Assembly: GCA_030015575.1 (NCBI GenBank) | Contig: CM057338.1 | Location: 777,369,864 to 777,433,863 of the forward strand | Length of the DNA: 64,000 bases | Reading direction: 5' to 3' | Origin: Agapanthus africanus | Lineage: Eukaryota > Streptophyta > Magnoliopsida > Asparagales > Amaryllidaceae | Shown here: positions 21,358 through 32,125 of the stretch, one piece after another | How the letters are laid out: each line of letters begins with the position of its first letter | How positions within the stretch are numbered: the stretch's first letter is position 1 | Program-made: the position numbers and the translations under genes | The notes under the pieces: model-generated | Database searches by the model: none | What the model saw: the letters and a program-made list of their open reading frames with translations, nothing else | What the model was told of the DNA's origin: nothing

Positions 21358-21413
21358 ATTTGTATAACCCCCACTAATCGACATATAGCGATTAGTAGAC
21401 GTTCAATACAAAT
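21358..21413 (-). other. SL2 nested stem of T4 leader
   Basis: ATTTGTAT (21358-21365) pairs with ATACAAAT (21406-21413), and inside it ACTAATCG (21373-21380) pairs with CGATTAGT (21389-21396), both perfectly. It lies about 425 nt after the PBS. The sequence differs entirely from SL2 of T2 and T3, but the nested geometry is the same. Confidence 0.78.
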
Positions 21414-21600
21414 ATCACAATACAGAAAAACCCGTCAGCTTAAGTCTTTTAGAAGTTCGATCAAAAATACGGATTTTCAGGACCCCAAAAATAAAATTTT
21501 TGTTCTGGAAAATCTGGGCTGAAAATACATGTACCAAAATTCCCAAAATACCCATGCAAGTACACTGTAGCAAAGAACCACCAGAGAGGAGCTAAGGAGG

Positions 21601-21644
21601 CCGCGGAACCGCGGCAATAGCAAGCTATTGCCGCATTTCCGCGG
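21601..21644 (-). other. SL1 stem-loop of T4 leader
   Basis: Outer arms CCGCGGAA (21601-21608) and TTCCGCGG, inner arms GCGGCAATAG and CTATTGCCGC with a 4-nt loop, separated by a small internal loop. It lies about 194 nt after the PBS. Confidence 0.85.
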
Positions 21645-21838
21645 TCGTTTAGAGGGATCTCTGGGTGAATTTTCTACAGTGTCTTTTAAAAACCCTGAGT
21701 CGATTTTTGATGCATGTTTTATCAATTTTACAGAACATAAAAAATCGACAGCAACTTTGAAAATCGGGTTTATTTCGGGACTTTTTCTTTGATCGATCTT
21801 CTAGCTACTTTGCTAACATGTTAGATAGAGTTTAACTA

Positions 21839-21851
21839 GGCTCTGATACCA
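21839..21851 (-). promoter_or_regulatory. Primer-binding site of T4 (initiator tRNA-Met type)
   Basis: TGGTATCAGAGCC in element sense, one base from the 5' LTR end. Confidence 0.94.
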
Positions 21852-21852
21852 C

Positions 21853-24021
21853 TGTAAGTCCATGCTATCTCTCCCGGTATTTTCGGGCATGCGGAATTTG
21901 ATAAAAACGATTTTTATAGAGGTGGTAACATGGACTTAAAACCCGGATCTTTGTTAAACATCTAACTAACAACCTAACTACGAGTTGCTAACTACTCGGT
22001 TAGGGGGTTATACCTTTCTTTGTCTCGAACTCCTTCGTCTTCAAACTCCGATGGTGGTCCGGATCGGCTTCTTCCCGTCGTCTCCTTACGCCGAAGATAG
22101 ATCCACCTGAAAGCTCCAACCTTTGGCTCTTTCTTCGTACTTTGAAGAAACCAGTTCACTCGGTTTGCTAAACCTTGTGAACTAGAGTGAGTAGAGAAGA
22201 GTTTGTATGGGATTTTATCTATGGTTCTTGGTTCTCAACTCATGAGACAAGTGAACCATAGAGTCAAGAGAGGGAGCAAGAGGAAGAGGGTGAAAGGAAG
22301 AGCAAGAGAGCTCAAGAACAAGAGAGAGAAAGGTCAAGTGAGAATGAGCCTCTCTTTTGTCTTTCACCCTCTCATAATCCAAAACCATCATCACAAAAAT
22401 AATAATCAAGTATTGTGTAAAATGGTTCAAGTCAAAATGGCTAAATCATTTCATGCACTCATTTCTCACAAAAGAAACAAGCAAGTAAAATGTCTTTGCC
22501 ATGAAATGATAGCCATAGTCATCATGATGGTCAACTAGTCAATCCTAGTCAACCGGTCAACAAAGTCAACAAGTCAACAAAAGTCAACAAAGTCAATCCC
22601 TCAACAACCATGTCACCACAATACTTAAATAATATAATTGTTAATCACATATCATATTCTCATTAGGGTTGATCAAAAAGTCAATAGTCAACGGTCAACT
22701 GTCAACAACCCTAATGAGAATCCGTTGCCTCTGTCTCCCTGTCAACTGTGCATATACACCCGCATCCGTGTTCCGAGGAACACGAATGCAAACTGGATAA
22801 ATCCAATCCCAAAAGGTACACTAGGATCTGGCTTAAACTAAAGCCCGCTAGTGTAAACTTTCCGGACACTGTACGTGCACAAGTGCACGGATGTGACCGA
22901 ACCCTGTCGCAAAACCATGCGACCTGTCGCAAAACCTTGCGACCTCTACTCTTTTGCCTAAAGGCGAAAAGCTTTCTGTGTGGGACTCTAAAGACTCGAC
23001 ACTACGCTGGCAGTGGGTTTAACCACAGACCGCAAGCGGCACTAGCTGTGCGAAACGGTCCCCAGGTAGTGCCGACAAGAAGACCGACGAGGCGAAACCC
23101 ATCTGAACTCCTACTGAGCCTGAATGTGACATTCTTCGTACAGTCCGGTCTGTTCGTCTGATACATCGCATGGCGGGCCTAGGGGTCGGTAAACGTCAGT
23201 CCCCCAATAGCGGTACAAGTCGTGTCGGAGTGAAGCCCAAAACACCCTGAGATAACACTGGAAGCCTACCAGTATATCTCGATTGCCCTGGCCAGGGACT
23301 ACTCGTGTAATGGCTCTCCTAGACACAGCGCGATGTCAACCCCCAATACCGGGAGAGACGAATCCTATCTAACCGTCACTGCCTCCAAGTGCTTCGGGAC
23401 TGCACCCAATCACTACCTGTTTGCACGACTCCTTTGAGCCGTGGTAGGGTAGTGATCAAAGTACAGTGGGAACACACTCGAGGCGAAGTGACAGTGTCAA
23501 GTCAGCGGACTAAGCTGTACTCATGTCACCTGGGAACTGATAACTGATGATAGGCATAATACCAACTAGTCAGTTCCCTACGAGTCCTGTCCAGTGTACC
23601 CGTAACCTAACGAGCACCCGCATACTATCTCAAGTACGACGTACTGACGGCTGTGGGACAGACCGTCTCCCACACTGGGATGAGAAGCGCATGCGCTAGT
23701 CTACTCCGGAGTATCGATGCCCTGTCTCGATAGTCCTGCGACTAGGGACCTGCATAAGGATGTGCTTACAGATTACCCAGCCCCACTAGTGTGACAGCCA
23801 TCATAATGCTGGTAATCAAGCAAAGATCCTAAGGGCTCCACTAATGTGCATAAGTGATATACAAAAATAAACACATGTACACATTGAAGCAGAAACAAAC
23901 CAAGTAGCATACTACTATTTTGAGCAAGATTGCATATACAAGGTGAATATCCCAAGCTTCCATTAAGTAATATACAAACTAGTATGATACAGTAATGGCC
24001 TCTAGGGCATATACACTAACA
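21853..24021 (-). mobile_element. 5' LTR of T4, family A
   Basis: 2,169 bp, TGTAAGTCCATGC...ACTAACA on the plus strand. Nearly identical to 13621-15797 except for scattered changes and one fewer AGTCAACA unit in the W-box array. Confidence 0.95.
22656..22721. other. 16-bp inverted repeat around W-boxes
   Basis: ATTCTCATTAGGGTTG (22656-22671) pairs perfectly with CAACCCTAATGAGAAT (22706-22721), and the 34-nt loop contains four GTCAA motifs. The same arms occur in the solo LTR (about 47361-47424). In the other T4 LTR one base change breaks one pair. Confidence 0.82.
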
Positions 24022-24026
24022 GTTGT
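24022..24026. repeat. Right target-site duplication of T4 (GTTGT)
   Basis: Copy of 13616-13620. Confidence 0.92.
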
Positions 24027-25204
24027 TGTAGACTATAAGACCCGGCAGGAGGATGAGTATAGCGTCGTTCTAAACTAGTTATAGAAGTGAACGTATATAT
24101 GACTCTGCCAGAGGGTTGTTGTAGTCAGTGGGAGCAGCGGAAGCATAGTAGGCAAGTAGCTTGTGTCTATTTATAGACTAAAGAAAGTATAGCGGAAATA
24201 TATCATCTATTTTTGATGTGACAGTCATAGGTTTTGACTTCATCAGAATAGGAGATGGATTTGGTAAGAAGGTAGTAGGGTGTGATGTCCGAGGATTCGG
24301 GATGACATGCACTTAATAGGAAGAGATATTCCTATACTACGATCGGTTATACTATGGTTGTCACACAGTTGTTTTCTCCACATTGAATATGGATATAATA
24401 TCAGGTTTTTTGGTTACTAGATCTTTGGTTTTAGATCTAGATTTGGGAAGTACCCTAATCTGGGTACTTTGACATTAAATGGACGACTCCTGGCATGGTA
24501 GTGTACCTGCAGGTGATGGAGTCACCCTCTCTAAAGGTGTCTTAGAGACTAAAGGAGAGAGGGATCTGCATGGTTAGCATATCACTTGCTTAGGCAATTG
24601 AGTTAATTATGAAATGTCAAGTACCACACCAGATATTGCTTTTGCACTAGATGCAATAAGCATATATATTAATCCAATCCTAGAGAAACATTGGGAAGCA
24701 GTTTATAAACATAAGTGAATGTTCTTGGGATATGATTACGGCAGCCTCCTTCAGGAGACGGTTAGCATTTCAGACTTCCAAGGTGACCTCGATGACAGAG
24801 TGACTGTCAGAGTTATAGTTTTTCCGTCTTCTGAGGGACGGTACGTTGGACAGGTGGTCCAAGCGGATACTGAGGAAAGGCATGGCGCAGGATACTGATT
24901 AAATTTAGTGGACGATACAATCTAGGAAGTTTGCTGGAATTGGAGTTCTTTTGTGAACTGGGTTCCATCAGATATCCAGACAAATTCTAAGACAAGTATT
25001 GCTCATTTCGGGAGATAGTTTTCTCCACGAAGTTGAGATTAAGAGAGATACAGAAAGAAACATTAGAGCGGATCCACTCACTGAGGCTATTTCTCGAATG
25101 CAATCATTTTCGAAAACGGGCTTTGCGAAACTGATTAGTAGAGAAGTTGGGTGTTAGGTATCACACGGGCTGTGAGTATGTGACATCGCAAAAATTGGCC
25201 TTAA
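24027..25204 (+). pseudogene. Decayed Copia pol of T3, part 2 (reverse transcriptase and RNase H)
   Basis: Continuation of the pol relic after T4. Recognisable pieces, in shifting frames: LPEG followed by Q/K-rich residues (about 24105-24180) for the reverse-transcriptase QPEGF region; DD..LIGRDIPIL (about 24304-24342) for the YVDDILLIGNDIPML region; a stretch near 24590-24720 matching the PYASAVGSIMYAMLCTRPD to GEKHW region; and RADPLTEAISR (about 25068-25100) for the end of RNase H. No catalytic set survives. T5 (31050-32115) and T6 (40547-41700, inverted) are decayed similarly. Confidence 0.85.
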
Positions 25205-25219
25205 GTGCAAGTGGGAGAT
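25205..25219 (+). promoter_or_regulatory. Polypurine tract of T3
   Basis: GTGCAAGTGGGAGAT directly before the 3' LTR. Confidence 0.92.
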
Positions 25220-27223
25220 TGTTGGCTATAGTGCCCTCAAGGCAATTATCATAGTCGCGGACAGATGATTATGATGATTGAGTGAGGACCTATACCGATA
25301 GAACAGTCTTACTCGAGACGATAATATGCTATCTGGTTTGTCTTTATCATCATGTTGATAGAGCCCATAGGATTCTTCCTTGACTGCCAGCATTATGATG
25401 GTGATCATATATGTGGGAGCTGGGGTCTATAAGCACATCCTTAAATGCTAGTCGTGGGAGTATCGAGACCGGGCATCGATACTCCAGTGTAGACTAGTAG
25501 TGTATACTGATCGACACCCCGACGAGGGGCGGTGGCCAGGTTTCACAAGCCATTGGTGTTAGTTTGTTCACCTAAGATAATATACAGGTGCTCGTTGGGT
25601 TATGAGTACACTGAACGGACTCGCCGGGAACCTGCTAGTTGGTATTATACCTATTGTCAGATAGCAGTTCCCAGGTGACATGTGTACAGGTTAGTCTGTC
25701 GACCTGAGATCGTCATTTGTCTCGTGTGAGTTCCCACTGTGCTTTGATTACTACCCTACCACGGCTCAAAGGAGACGTGCAAACAGGTTTTAGTTGGGTA
25801 CAGTCCCGAGCCACATGGAGGCAGTGATCGGATCTTCGGGGATTCGTCTCTTCCGGTATTGGAGGTTGATGTCGCATTGTGTACGAGTGGTCATCACCAC
25901 AAATCCATGGCCATGGTAGACGAGGATTACCGATCCAGGATCGATAGTTTCTCAGGAGGTGATGGGTTACATGCCGACACTAAACATCGCGTTGTTAGGG
26001 GTCTGACTTTATCCACCCCCCTAGACTCGATATGCGATACTCTTAGACGAACAGACCGGACTGTACGGATATTATCACTGTCAGGCTCAGTAGGTGTTCT
26101 GCATGAGTTTGTTCGTCGGCCTCCCTTTCGCTCAATACATGGGTAGCCGTTACGTACAGCGAGTGCCGCTGACATGCTTGTGGTTAAACCCACTGCCAGC
26201 GTATTGACGAGTCTTTAGTGTCCCACACAGTGGGTTTTCACGGTTCAGGCGATATGGTGTACATGGCGTAAGTTGATACATACAGGTGTCCGATTAAATA
26301 TGTGCACTTGCTGCGCAGACTTTAATCGGACGGTTGATAATACTAGCGGCTTAGGATTAAGCCGGATTATTAAATCGGGTTTTGATTTAATAATTTACAT
26401 ATGTATTTATATATATGTATTCTAGTATTATTGTTCACTATTCGTTTTCTCTCTCGGCTATTCGTATTTTGGTACGAATACGCGTATATGTATTTCGGTA
26501 CATGTACCGGGAAGTATTCTGTATTTTATACGGAATAGCTTCTAGAAGATGCCACTTTTTTTTTGATTTTCTTTTAGAAATTCAATTAAGAAATGAGGTG
26601 GAAAAGGTGAGTCAAAGCATGGCATGAACATGGTTTTAAGGTATGGTTGCATTTGTTTATTGTTTTAATTAAAAAAAGGGAATTTTTTTTTTGTGGAGGA
26701 GCGAGGGAGAGGGGCCGGCCACATATTTGGTGGGGGTTCTTTTTCATTGGAGAAATTAACATATCATTCTCTCACTCTCTCATTCACACAAAACACTTAG
26801 CCTTTTTTTTGTTCATGCAAATGCTTCATCACCTTCAATCTTTTATGCTTGCTCAATGAGCAAAAAGGAAAGAGAGAAAAATGTAGTGACACTTCCATAC
26901 ACCTCGACTCTCCATCACTAGCAACTTTTGAGCATCGGTTACCTCGTTCGACGAGGTTGGAGCTTGCACCGTTTCCCTCGGGTGGATCATCGGAGACGAA
27001 GAAAGACCGGCAACCAAACCACATCAACGAGCCGCTAGGAGCTTGGAATGAAGACCGAAGGACATGGATCAACTCGGTATAACGATTCCAACTCTTAGTT
27101 AGCTCGCTAGTTTAGGGTTTAAGGTCGATCCGTAAATCGGGTAGCGGTAGCGCAGGTTTTAGAAAAAAAAAATTCCGCATTTTGGCAGTGTTTTGACGGC
27201 CGGGGCGCTGCCGGGACCCTTCA
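25220..27223 (+). mobile_element. 3' LTR of T3, family B
   Basis: 2,004 bp, TGTTGGCTATAG...CCCTTCA. It pairs with 7064-9066, with many scattered differences and small indels. A poly-A/T-rich variable stretch lies near 27165-27175. Confidence 0.93.
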
Positions 27224-27228
27224 GGAAT
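27224..27228. repeat. Right target-site duplication of T3 (GGAAT)
   Basis: Copy of 7059-7063. The T2 LTR sequence resumes directly after it. Confidence 0.92.
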
Positions 27229-27983
27229 ACCTACCAGTAAATCTCCTGCCCTTGCTAAAGACTTCGTGTAATGGCTCTCCTAGACACAGCGCGATCTCAC
27301 CCCCAATACCGGGAGAGAAGAAACCCCTGCCGATCCGCTCACTGCCTCCATGTGGCTCGGGATTGCGCCCAACTAAAACCTGTTTGCACGACTCCTTTGA
27401 ACCGTGGTAGGGTAGTAATCAAAGCATTGTGGGAACTCACACGAGACAAATGACGATCTGAGGTCGATGAACTAACCTGTACACATGTCACCAGGGAACT
27501 GCTATCTGACGTCAGGTATAATACCAACTAGCATGTTCCCGGCGAGTCCTGTCCGGTGTACTCATAATCTAATGAGCACCTGTATACATTTTAGATGAAC
27601 CAACTGACACCAACGGCTTGTGAGACCGGCCACCGCCCCTCGTCGGGGTCTCGACTGTATACACTAGTCTACTAATGGAGTATCGATGCCCAGTCTCGAA
27701 ACTCCCACGACTAGAGACCTTCTAAGGATGTGCTTATAGACCCCAGCTCCCACGTATATGATCGCCATCATATTGCTCGCAGTTAAGCAAGAATCCTAAG
27801 GGCTCTATAAATGTGTAATAGTGATCTGTAAGGTCGCCTAAAATAGTACACGATGATAAAGATAAATTAGATAGCATACTATCATCTTTAGTAAGACTGT
27901 CCTACCGGTATAGGTCCTCCCTCAATCATTGCAATCACGTGCCTGTGATCTAATAATTGACTCTGAGGGCACTATATCCAACA
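27229..27983 (-). mobile_element. 5' LTR of T2, family C, second half
   Basis: Continues the LTR begun at 5796 and ends ...ATATCCAACA, i.e. TGTTGGATATAGTGCCC in element sense. Right of it lies the leader of T5, so T2 is inserted in T5. Confidence 0.9.
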
Positions 27984-28810
27984 CGAGATCCCTTCATCGG
28001 GAGTGACCCCTTTGGCAGAAGTTTGCATCAGGGTAATAACTTCACTATAGTTGATTACTTTTTGTTTTGCATCGCGGTATTCAGTTGGAATATCCTGCAC
28101 CTCATTCTACGTGGAAAGAGCCGAGATCGCTTCACCGGGAGTGACCTCTTTAGCAAAGGTTTTCGAAACTTTATATTTATAAAAGGATATGCAGTTCCTT
28201 CAACGATATCAAGTTCATTACGTTAAAGGTTTTTCGCCAAAAAACCAGTCATAGCCCTCCGTCATTTCTTACAGGTATTACTTAGTATTCATGCTGTGTA
28301 TGTTGACCTCTGTCAAGGCACAGTGCTTGGTAGCTGGGTAATGCTTGTTTGTTGCATAGATATGTGATTATTCAGGACAGTCGCACGGTCATTTTGACCT
28401 CTGTCAAGGGCACGTGCAGGTGGGTCTAAGTTAATCAAGAACAATGATGGGTTGAACATGACTTGCGACTTATGATATGTTGACCTCTGTCAAGGTTATA
28501 AGCCGCTTGGGGTAAAAATCACATCGGGAGTTTCTAAAGAAACTGAAACTTACCAGGCATGCGCATACCTTCTGGAGTGTGATAACGTGAGTGGATTCCA
28601 ACACATTATCATGCGATGATAGTTGGATCCCGATTCCCACTGATGAGTTGGTTTACTCCTCGGGTGATCCCAACTAATTCTTTTTTCAGGTTTGGAGGAG
28701 AATTTGAGGTTACAGTGGGAGGTTTCCTAATTAGATAAATTGATAACCATTCTGATCTAGGTTAGAGTGCACGCAGAGTGTTTCTTTTCTCTCTCTCTTT
28801 TGTAGCGACC
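27984..28810 (+). other. 5' leader of T5 (partial)
   Basis: Right-hand part of a leader interrupted by T2. It starts inside the first of two conserved boxes (27984-28008 and 28121-28146) and contains three TTGACCTCTGTCAA mini-hairpins (28303-28316, 28394-28407, 28480-28493). It ends in a CT-rich tract before the gag start. The earlier leader, PBS and 5' LTR of T5 lie left of the window. Confidence 0.82.
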
Positions 28811-28825
28811 ATGGCCCGACCCTAG
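28811..28825 (+). pseudogene. gag start stub of T5 with stop at codon 5
   Basis: ATG GCC CGA CCC TAG at the conserved gag start. T6 has a stop at the same codon, a shared lesion that suggests common descent from an already gag-less ancestor. Confidence 0.55.
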
Positions 28826-28889
28826 ACTATGACTCAGTGACCAAGATTAACCGGACCTTCTTAAAACACTGGCTTTTGGATTGTCTGAG

Positions 28890-29660
28890 TTGCATACCTT
28901 ATTGCCACTCCTACTTTTACCCTTTTTCTCCGGAACATTTCGTATCACTACGAACGTCCACTTCCATTCGATAAAACCATCGTATGGCTATATACGAACT
29001 CGAAGGAACTTGTTCCAGATTCAAGGATGGCTTCCGGTTCTGGAGAAAATGAATAGGACTATTCGGTTGTCTTTTCATTCTACCTTCTCTCAGGTTGCGA
29101 GTGCTCCTTGGATTGGGACAGTAAACCTATTACGCTAATTGGATAGTCTTCATCCAAACCATAGGCAGGTGCCGAAAGGTAGGGAATGAAGAAAACCGAT
29201 TAGCCTAAGTGAGGTGTACAGAAGGTAATAAGTAAAGATAAATAAAGGGATCAGAAAGAGGGAAAAGTAAATTGCCACTGCTATTTATGACCAAACCAAG
29301 TATTTCATCGCCACTCTTACTTCACCTTGGTATTTCTCCAGAACACCCCGTATCACTACGAAGATCCACAGTTATTGGATATTCCAAAATATGGTCATAT
29401 ACGAACTCGAAGGAACTTGTTCCAGTTCGGGGATGGATTCTGGTTCAGGAGAAATAGGAATAAGATTTATTCAGTTGTATTTTATCTTCACATTCTCTCA
29501 GGTTACGAGTACTCCAAGGATTAGGAGAGTACACCCATTATGCTTATTGGATAGTCTTCTTCCAAACCATAGGCTGGTGCCGAATGGTAGGGAAGGAAGA
29601 AAACCATTTAGCCTAAAGGGGTGTACATAAGGTAATGACTAAAGACATACAAAGAGATTT
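28890..29660 (+). repeat. 406-bp non-coding tandem block (T5)
   Basis: Two imperfect copies aligned on the CTCC(A/G)GAACA segments near 28927 and 29337. Each has ACGAACTCGAAGGAACTTG and GTGTACA(G/T)AAGGTAAT. Homologous to 11480-12280 and, inverted, 43095-43880. Confidence 0.83.
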
Positions 29661-32125
29661 CGAGAGATGGCAAAGAAATATACAGTTACAGTCATGAATC
29701 TGGATAATGGAAGAGGAATTACTAGGAATACCAGAATACCCCTTCAAAACATTTTCATGTTTCAGTCTCACTGTGTATTGTTAAAAGAAAACTGATTTCC
29801 CAATTAGCCCTTACTCCAGGGTATGTATTTAGCAGATTGATTCACATCTGTATGGTTTTACAAATGATGAGTGGAAGTAAGTTATTGGGAATTGGGTGAT
29901 CATCCTCATTATATCGGGATTCGTTGTAATTGGTGATATTTGAGGAAATCGCCTGGGTTGTTTGCCGGACGGCAAACATTTGGTTTTAAATATCGGTTGT
30001 TATGCACTAATTTCAAATTGATATATCTGTACATTTATTTTTATAAAGTGAGATATAACTTTTAGAGAATATGTCCATGATATTTACCTATATCAGTGAA
30101 TGGTTAGGTAAGGAGCATTAAACAGCGGTGCAATTCTTCTTAACCATAAGTACAGTTTTCAACCTACGACATACAGGGAATGAGTTATTAGACTCAGAGG
30201 ACTTTTACAGAGTATTGTATGTTGTCCTGTATCCATTAGGACAGAAGGGTTGGTGCTCGTACTATATTCTATTTACTTGTGACTTCTCTAGTTCTTAGAC
30301 ATATGTTTCGTAGAAATGCAAGGTCTAAGTTTTGAGAAGTTATAGCTATAAGAATAAAGTAGAGAACTAGGTGTTGCAAGTATCAGGATTCTTCAAGGTG
30401 ATCGAAGATGTAGATATTTGTGTATGGTATTCAGTTGATAGTAATGATTTTGAGAAACTTGTTTCTCTTTCAGGTTACTCATATTTGGATGCATTCCTAA
30501 GTTGAGTAACGTTGATCGGCCTCCTTCCATTTAGTTGACATGCACTGGAGACAGCTGCATGATTTGAATCTGGTTCTAATTAAATCAGTGCCTCTGTTTC
30601 TATATTGGATATAGAACGATTCATATCTTAACGATGTTTAGGTACGGGGAGTTGTCCGGCTTATGCTTAAGACCAGAGTCTGGATAACTCAAGGCACGTT
30701 TCTGTAATGGTTGTTTGTGGGTTGACCCGGGCTATGACGAGGGTTGACTTTCTACCATCTGGAAGATCAATAATGATATTGTTCTTGACTCGCCACAGTT
30801 TTGATAAAAATGGAAATTTTTTTCCAGAAAACAGTAGTGGGAGTATGGTAGAACTGGAAGTGATTCCAGAACCGTAAACTATTACTGAAAATTTAATAGG
30901 ACCTAAAGATTCAATATGGATTGTCATTCCATTAGCCACTCCGCAGATGTGGTGGGTAACCTCAGGCAACCGAGAGGTACTCCGGTAGCCTCATGGACGG
31001 TGACAAGGAGGTTCTTGATTACCCAGACTTGCCATTGCTGTTGTTCCAGACTGTGAGACCCGGCAGGAGGATGAGTATAGCGTCATTCTAAACTAGCTTT
31101 AGAAGTGCACGTGTATATGATTCTGCCTGAGGGTTGTTGTGGTCAGTGGGAGCAGCGGAAGAATAGTGGGTCTATTTATAGACTAAAGCAGATATAGTGG
31201 AGATAGATCATCTATTTCTGATGTGACAGTCATAGGTTTGACTTCATCAGAATAAGGGATGGATCTGTTAAGAAGGTAGTAGGGTGTGATGTCCTGGTAT
31301 ATGGATGACATACACATAGTAGGAAGTGAAATTCCTATACTACGATCAGTTATATTTTGGTTGTCACACAGTGTTTCTCCACATTGGATGTAAATATAAT
31401 ATCAGACATTCTGGTTACTAGATCTATGATTTTAGATCTAGATTTGGGTAGTTTCCCAATCAGGGTACTTAGACAGCATTCTACAGGTATTCTAGAATGG
31501 ACGCCTCCTGGCACGGTAGTATACCTGCAGGTGATGGAGTCACTCTCTCTAAAGGTGTCTTGCAGACTATTGGGAGAGGGATGCGCATGATTGGTATATC
31601 ACTTGCTTAGGCTATTGAGTCAATCATGAGATGTCAAGTACCACACCAGATATTGTTTTTGCACTAGATGCAATAAGTTGATATCAATCCAATCCTGGAG
31701 AAACATTCGGAAGCAGTTTTAGAACATAAGTAGATGTTCTAGGGATATGATAACGACAACCTCTTTTGGGAGACGGTTATCATTTCAGGCTTCTAAGGTG
31801 ACCTGGATGACAGAGTGATTGTCAGAGTTATAGTTTTCCCTCTGATGAGGGGCAGTTGTTTGGACAGGAGGTCCAAGCGGATACTGAAGGAGGCATGGCG
31901 CAAGATACTGATTAAGTTCAGTTGACGATACAGTCTAAGAAGTTTGGATTTGGAGTTCATTTATGAACTAGGTTCCATCAGATATCCAGACATATTCTAA
32001 GACAGGTATTGCTCATTTCGGAAGATGGCTTTCTCCGCGAACTTGAGATAAAGAGAGACATAGAAAGAAACATCAGGGCGGATCCACTAGTTGAGGCTAT
32101 TTCTCGAACGCAATAGTTTCCCAAT
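29661..32125 (+). pseudogene. Decayed Copia pol of T5
   Basis: No long ORF. Landmarks in order: an integrase-core relic (30250-30560) paralleling 12820-13100 of T3; the ELEVIPEP segment at about 30848-30875 with a stop straight after; a LPEG/QWEQR relic near 31110-31160; a reverse-transcriptase relic near 31287-31325 reading MDDI..VGSEIPILRSV; and an RNase H end with ADPL.EAISRTQ near 32080-32115. The 3' end of the internal region, the polypurine tract and the LTR start have been lost in a deletion at about 32116-32126. Confidence 0.83.

Larger units (their letters stand above)
19749..21838 (-). other. 5' leader of T4
   Basis: About 2.1 kb without a credible gene, read on the minus strand from the PBS to gag. 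It holds SL1 (21601-21644), SL2 (21358-21413), a conserved block with GTTAGGTTACTTAACTAACG near 20810, a perfect palindrome ACGGGGCCCCGT at 20787-20798, a short tandem repeat of CTTGCATTAGTTCTTTTAAT (20655-20715) and three TTGAC mini-hairpins (20256-20447). It ends in a CT-rich stretch just before the gag ATG. The 72-99-codon ORFs here are not conserved. Confidence 0.82.
13621..24021 (-). mobile_element. T4: near-complete Ty1/copia retrotransposon, 10.4 kb
   Basis: Read on the minus strand: 5' LTR 24021-21853, PBS 21851-21839, leader to 19749, gag from 19748, pol to 15812, polypurine tract, 3' LTR 15797-13621, TSD GTTGT. The domain order protease, integrase, reverse transcriptase, RNase H is that of Ty1/copia. 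The LTRs (2,177 and 2,169 bp) differ by only scattered substitutions and small indels, so insertion is relatively recent. Two single-base frameshifts, a damaged zinc knuckle and a changed RNase H aspartate argue that this copy is inactive. Relatives may supply proteins in trans. The exact Copia lineage was not determined. Confidence 0.95.
7064..27223 (+). mobile_element. T3: Copia-type non-autonomous LTR element with T4 nested inside
   Basis: Complete LTR-to-LTR element: 5' LTR 7064-9066, PBS 9067, polypurine tract 25205, 3' LTR 25220-27223, TSD GGAAT. Without T4 (10.4 kb) it is about 9.75 kb. The internal region has a long leader, a 17-codon gag stub, a 406-bp tandem block where gag should be, and a decayed pol interrupted by T4 between integrase and reverse transcriptase. 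No long ORF exists. The two LTRs are clearly similar but carry many differences, more than those of T4, which agrees with T4 being the later insertion. Confidence 0.92.

Noticed and set aside
22660..22715. Telomere-like AACCCTAAT motifs
   Set aside because: Single occurrences forming the arms of an LTR inverted repeat, not tandem TTTAGGG arrays.
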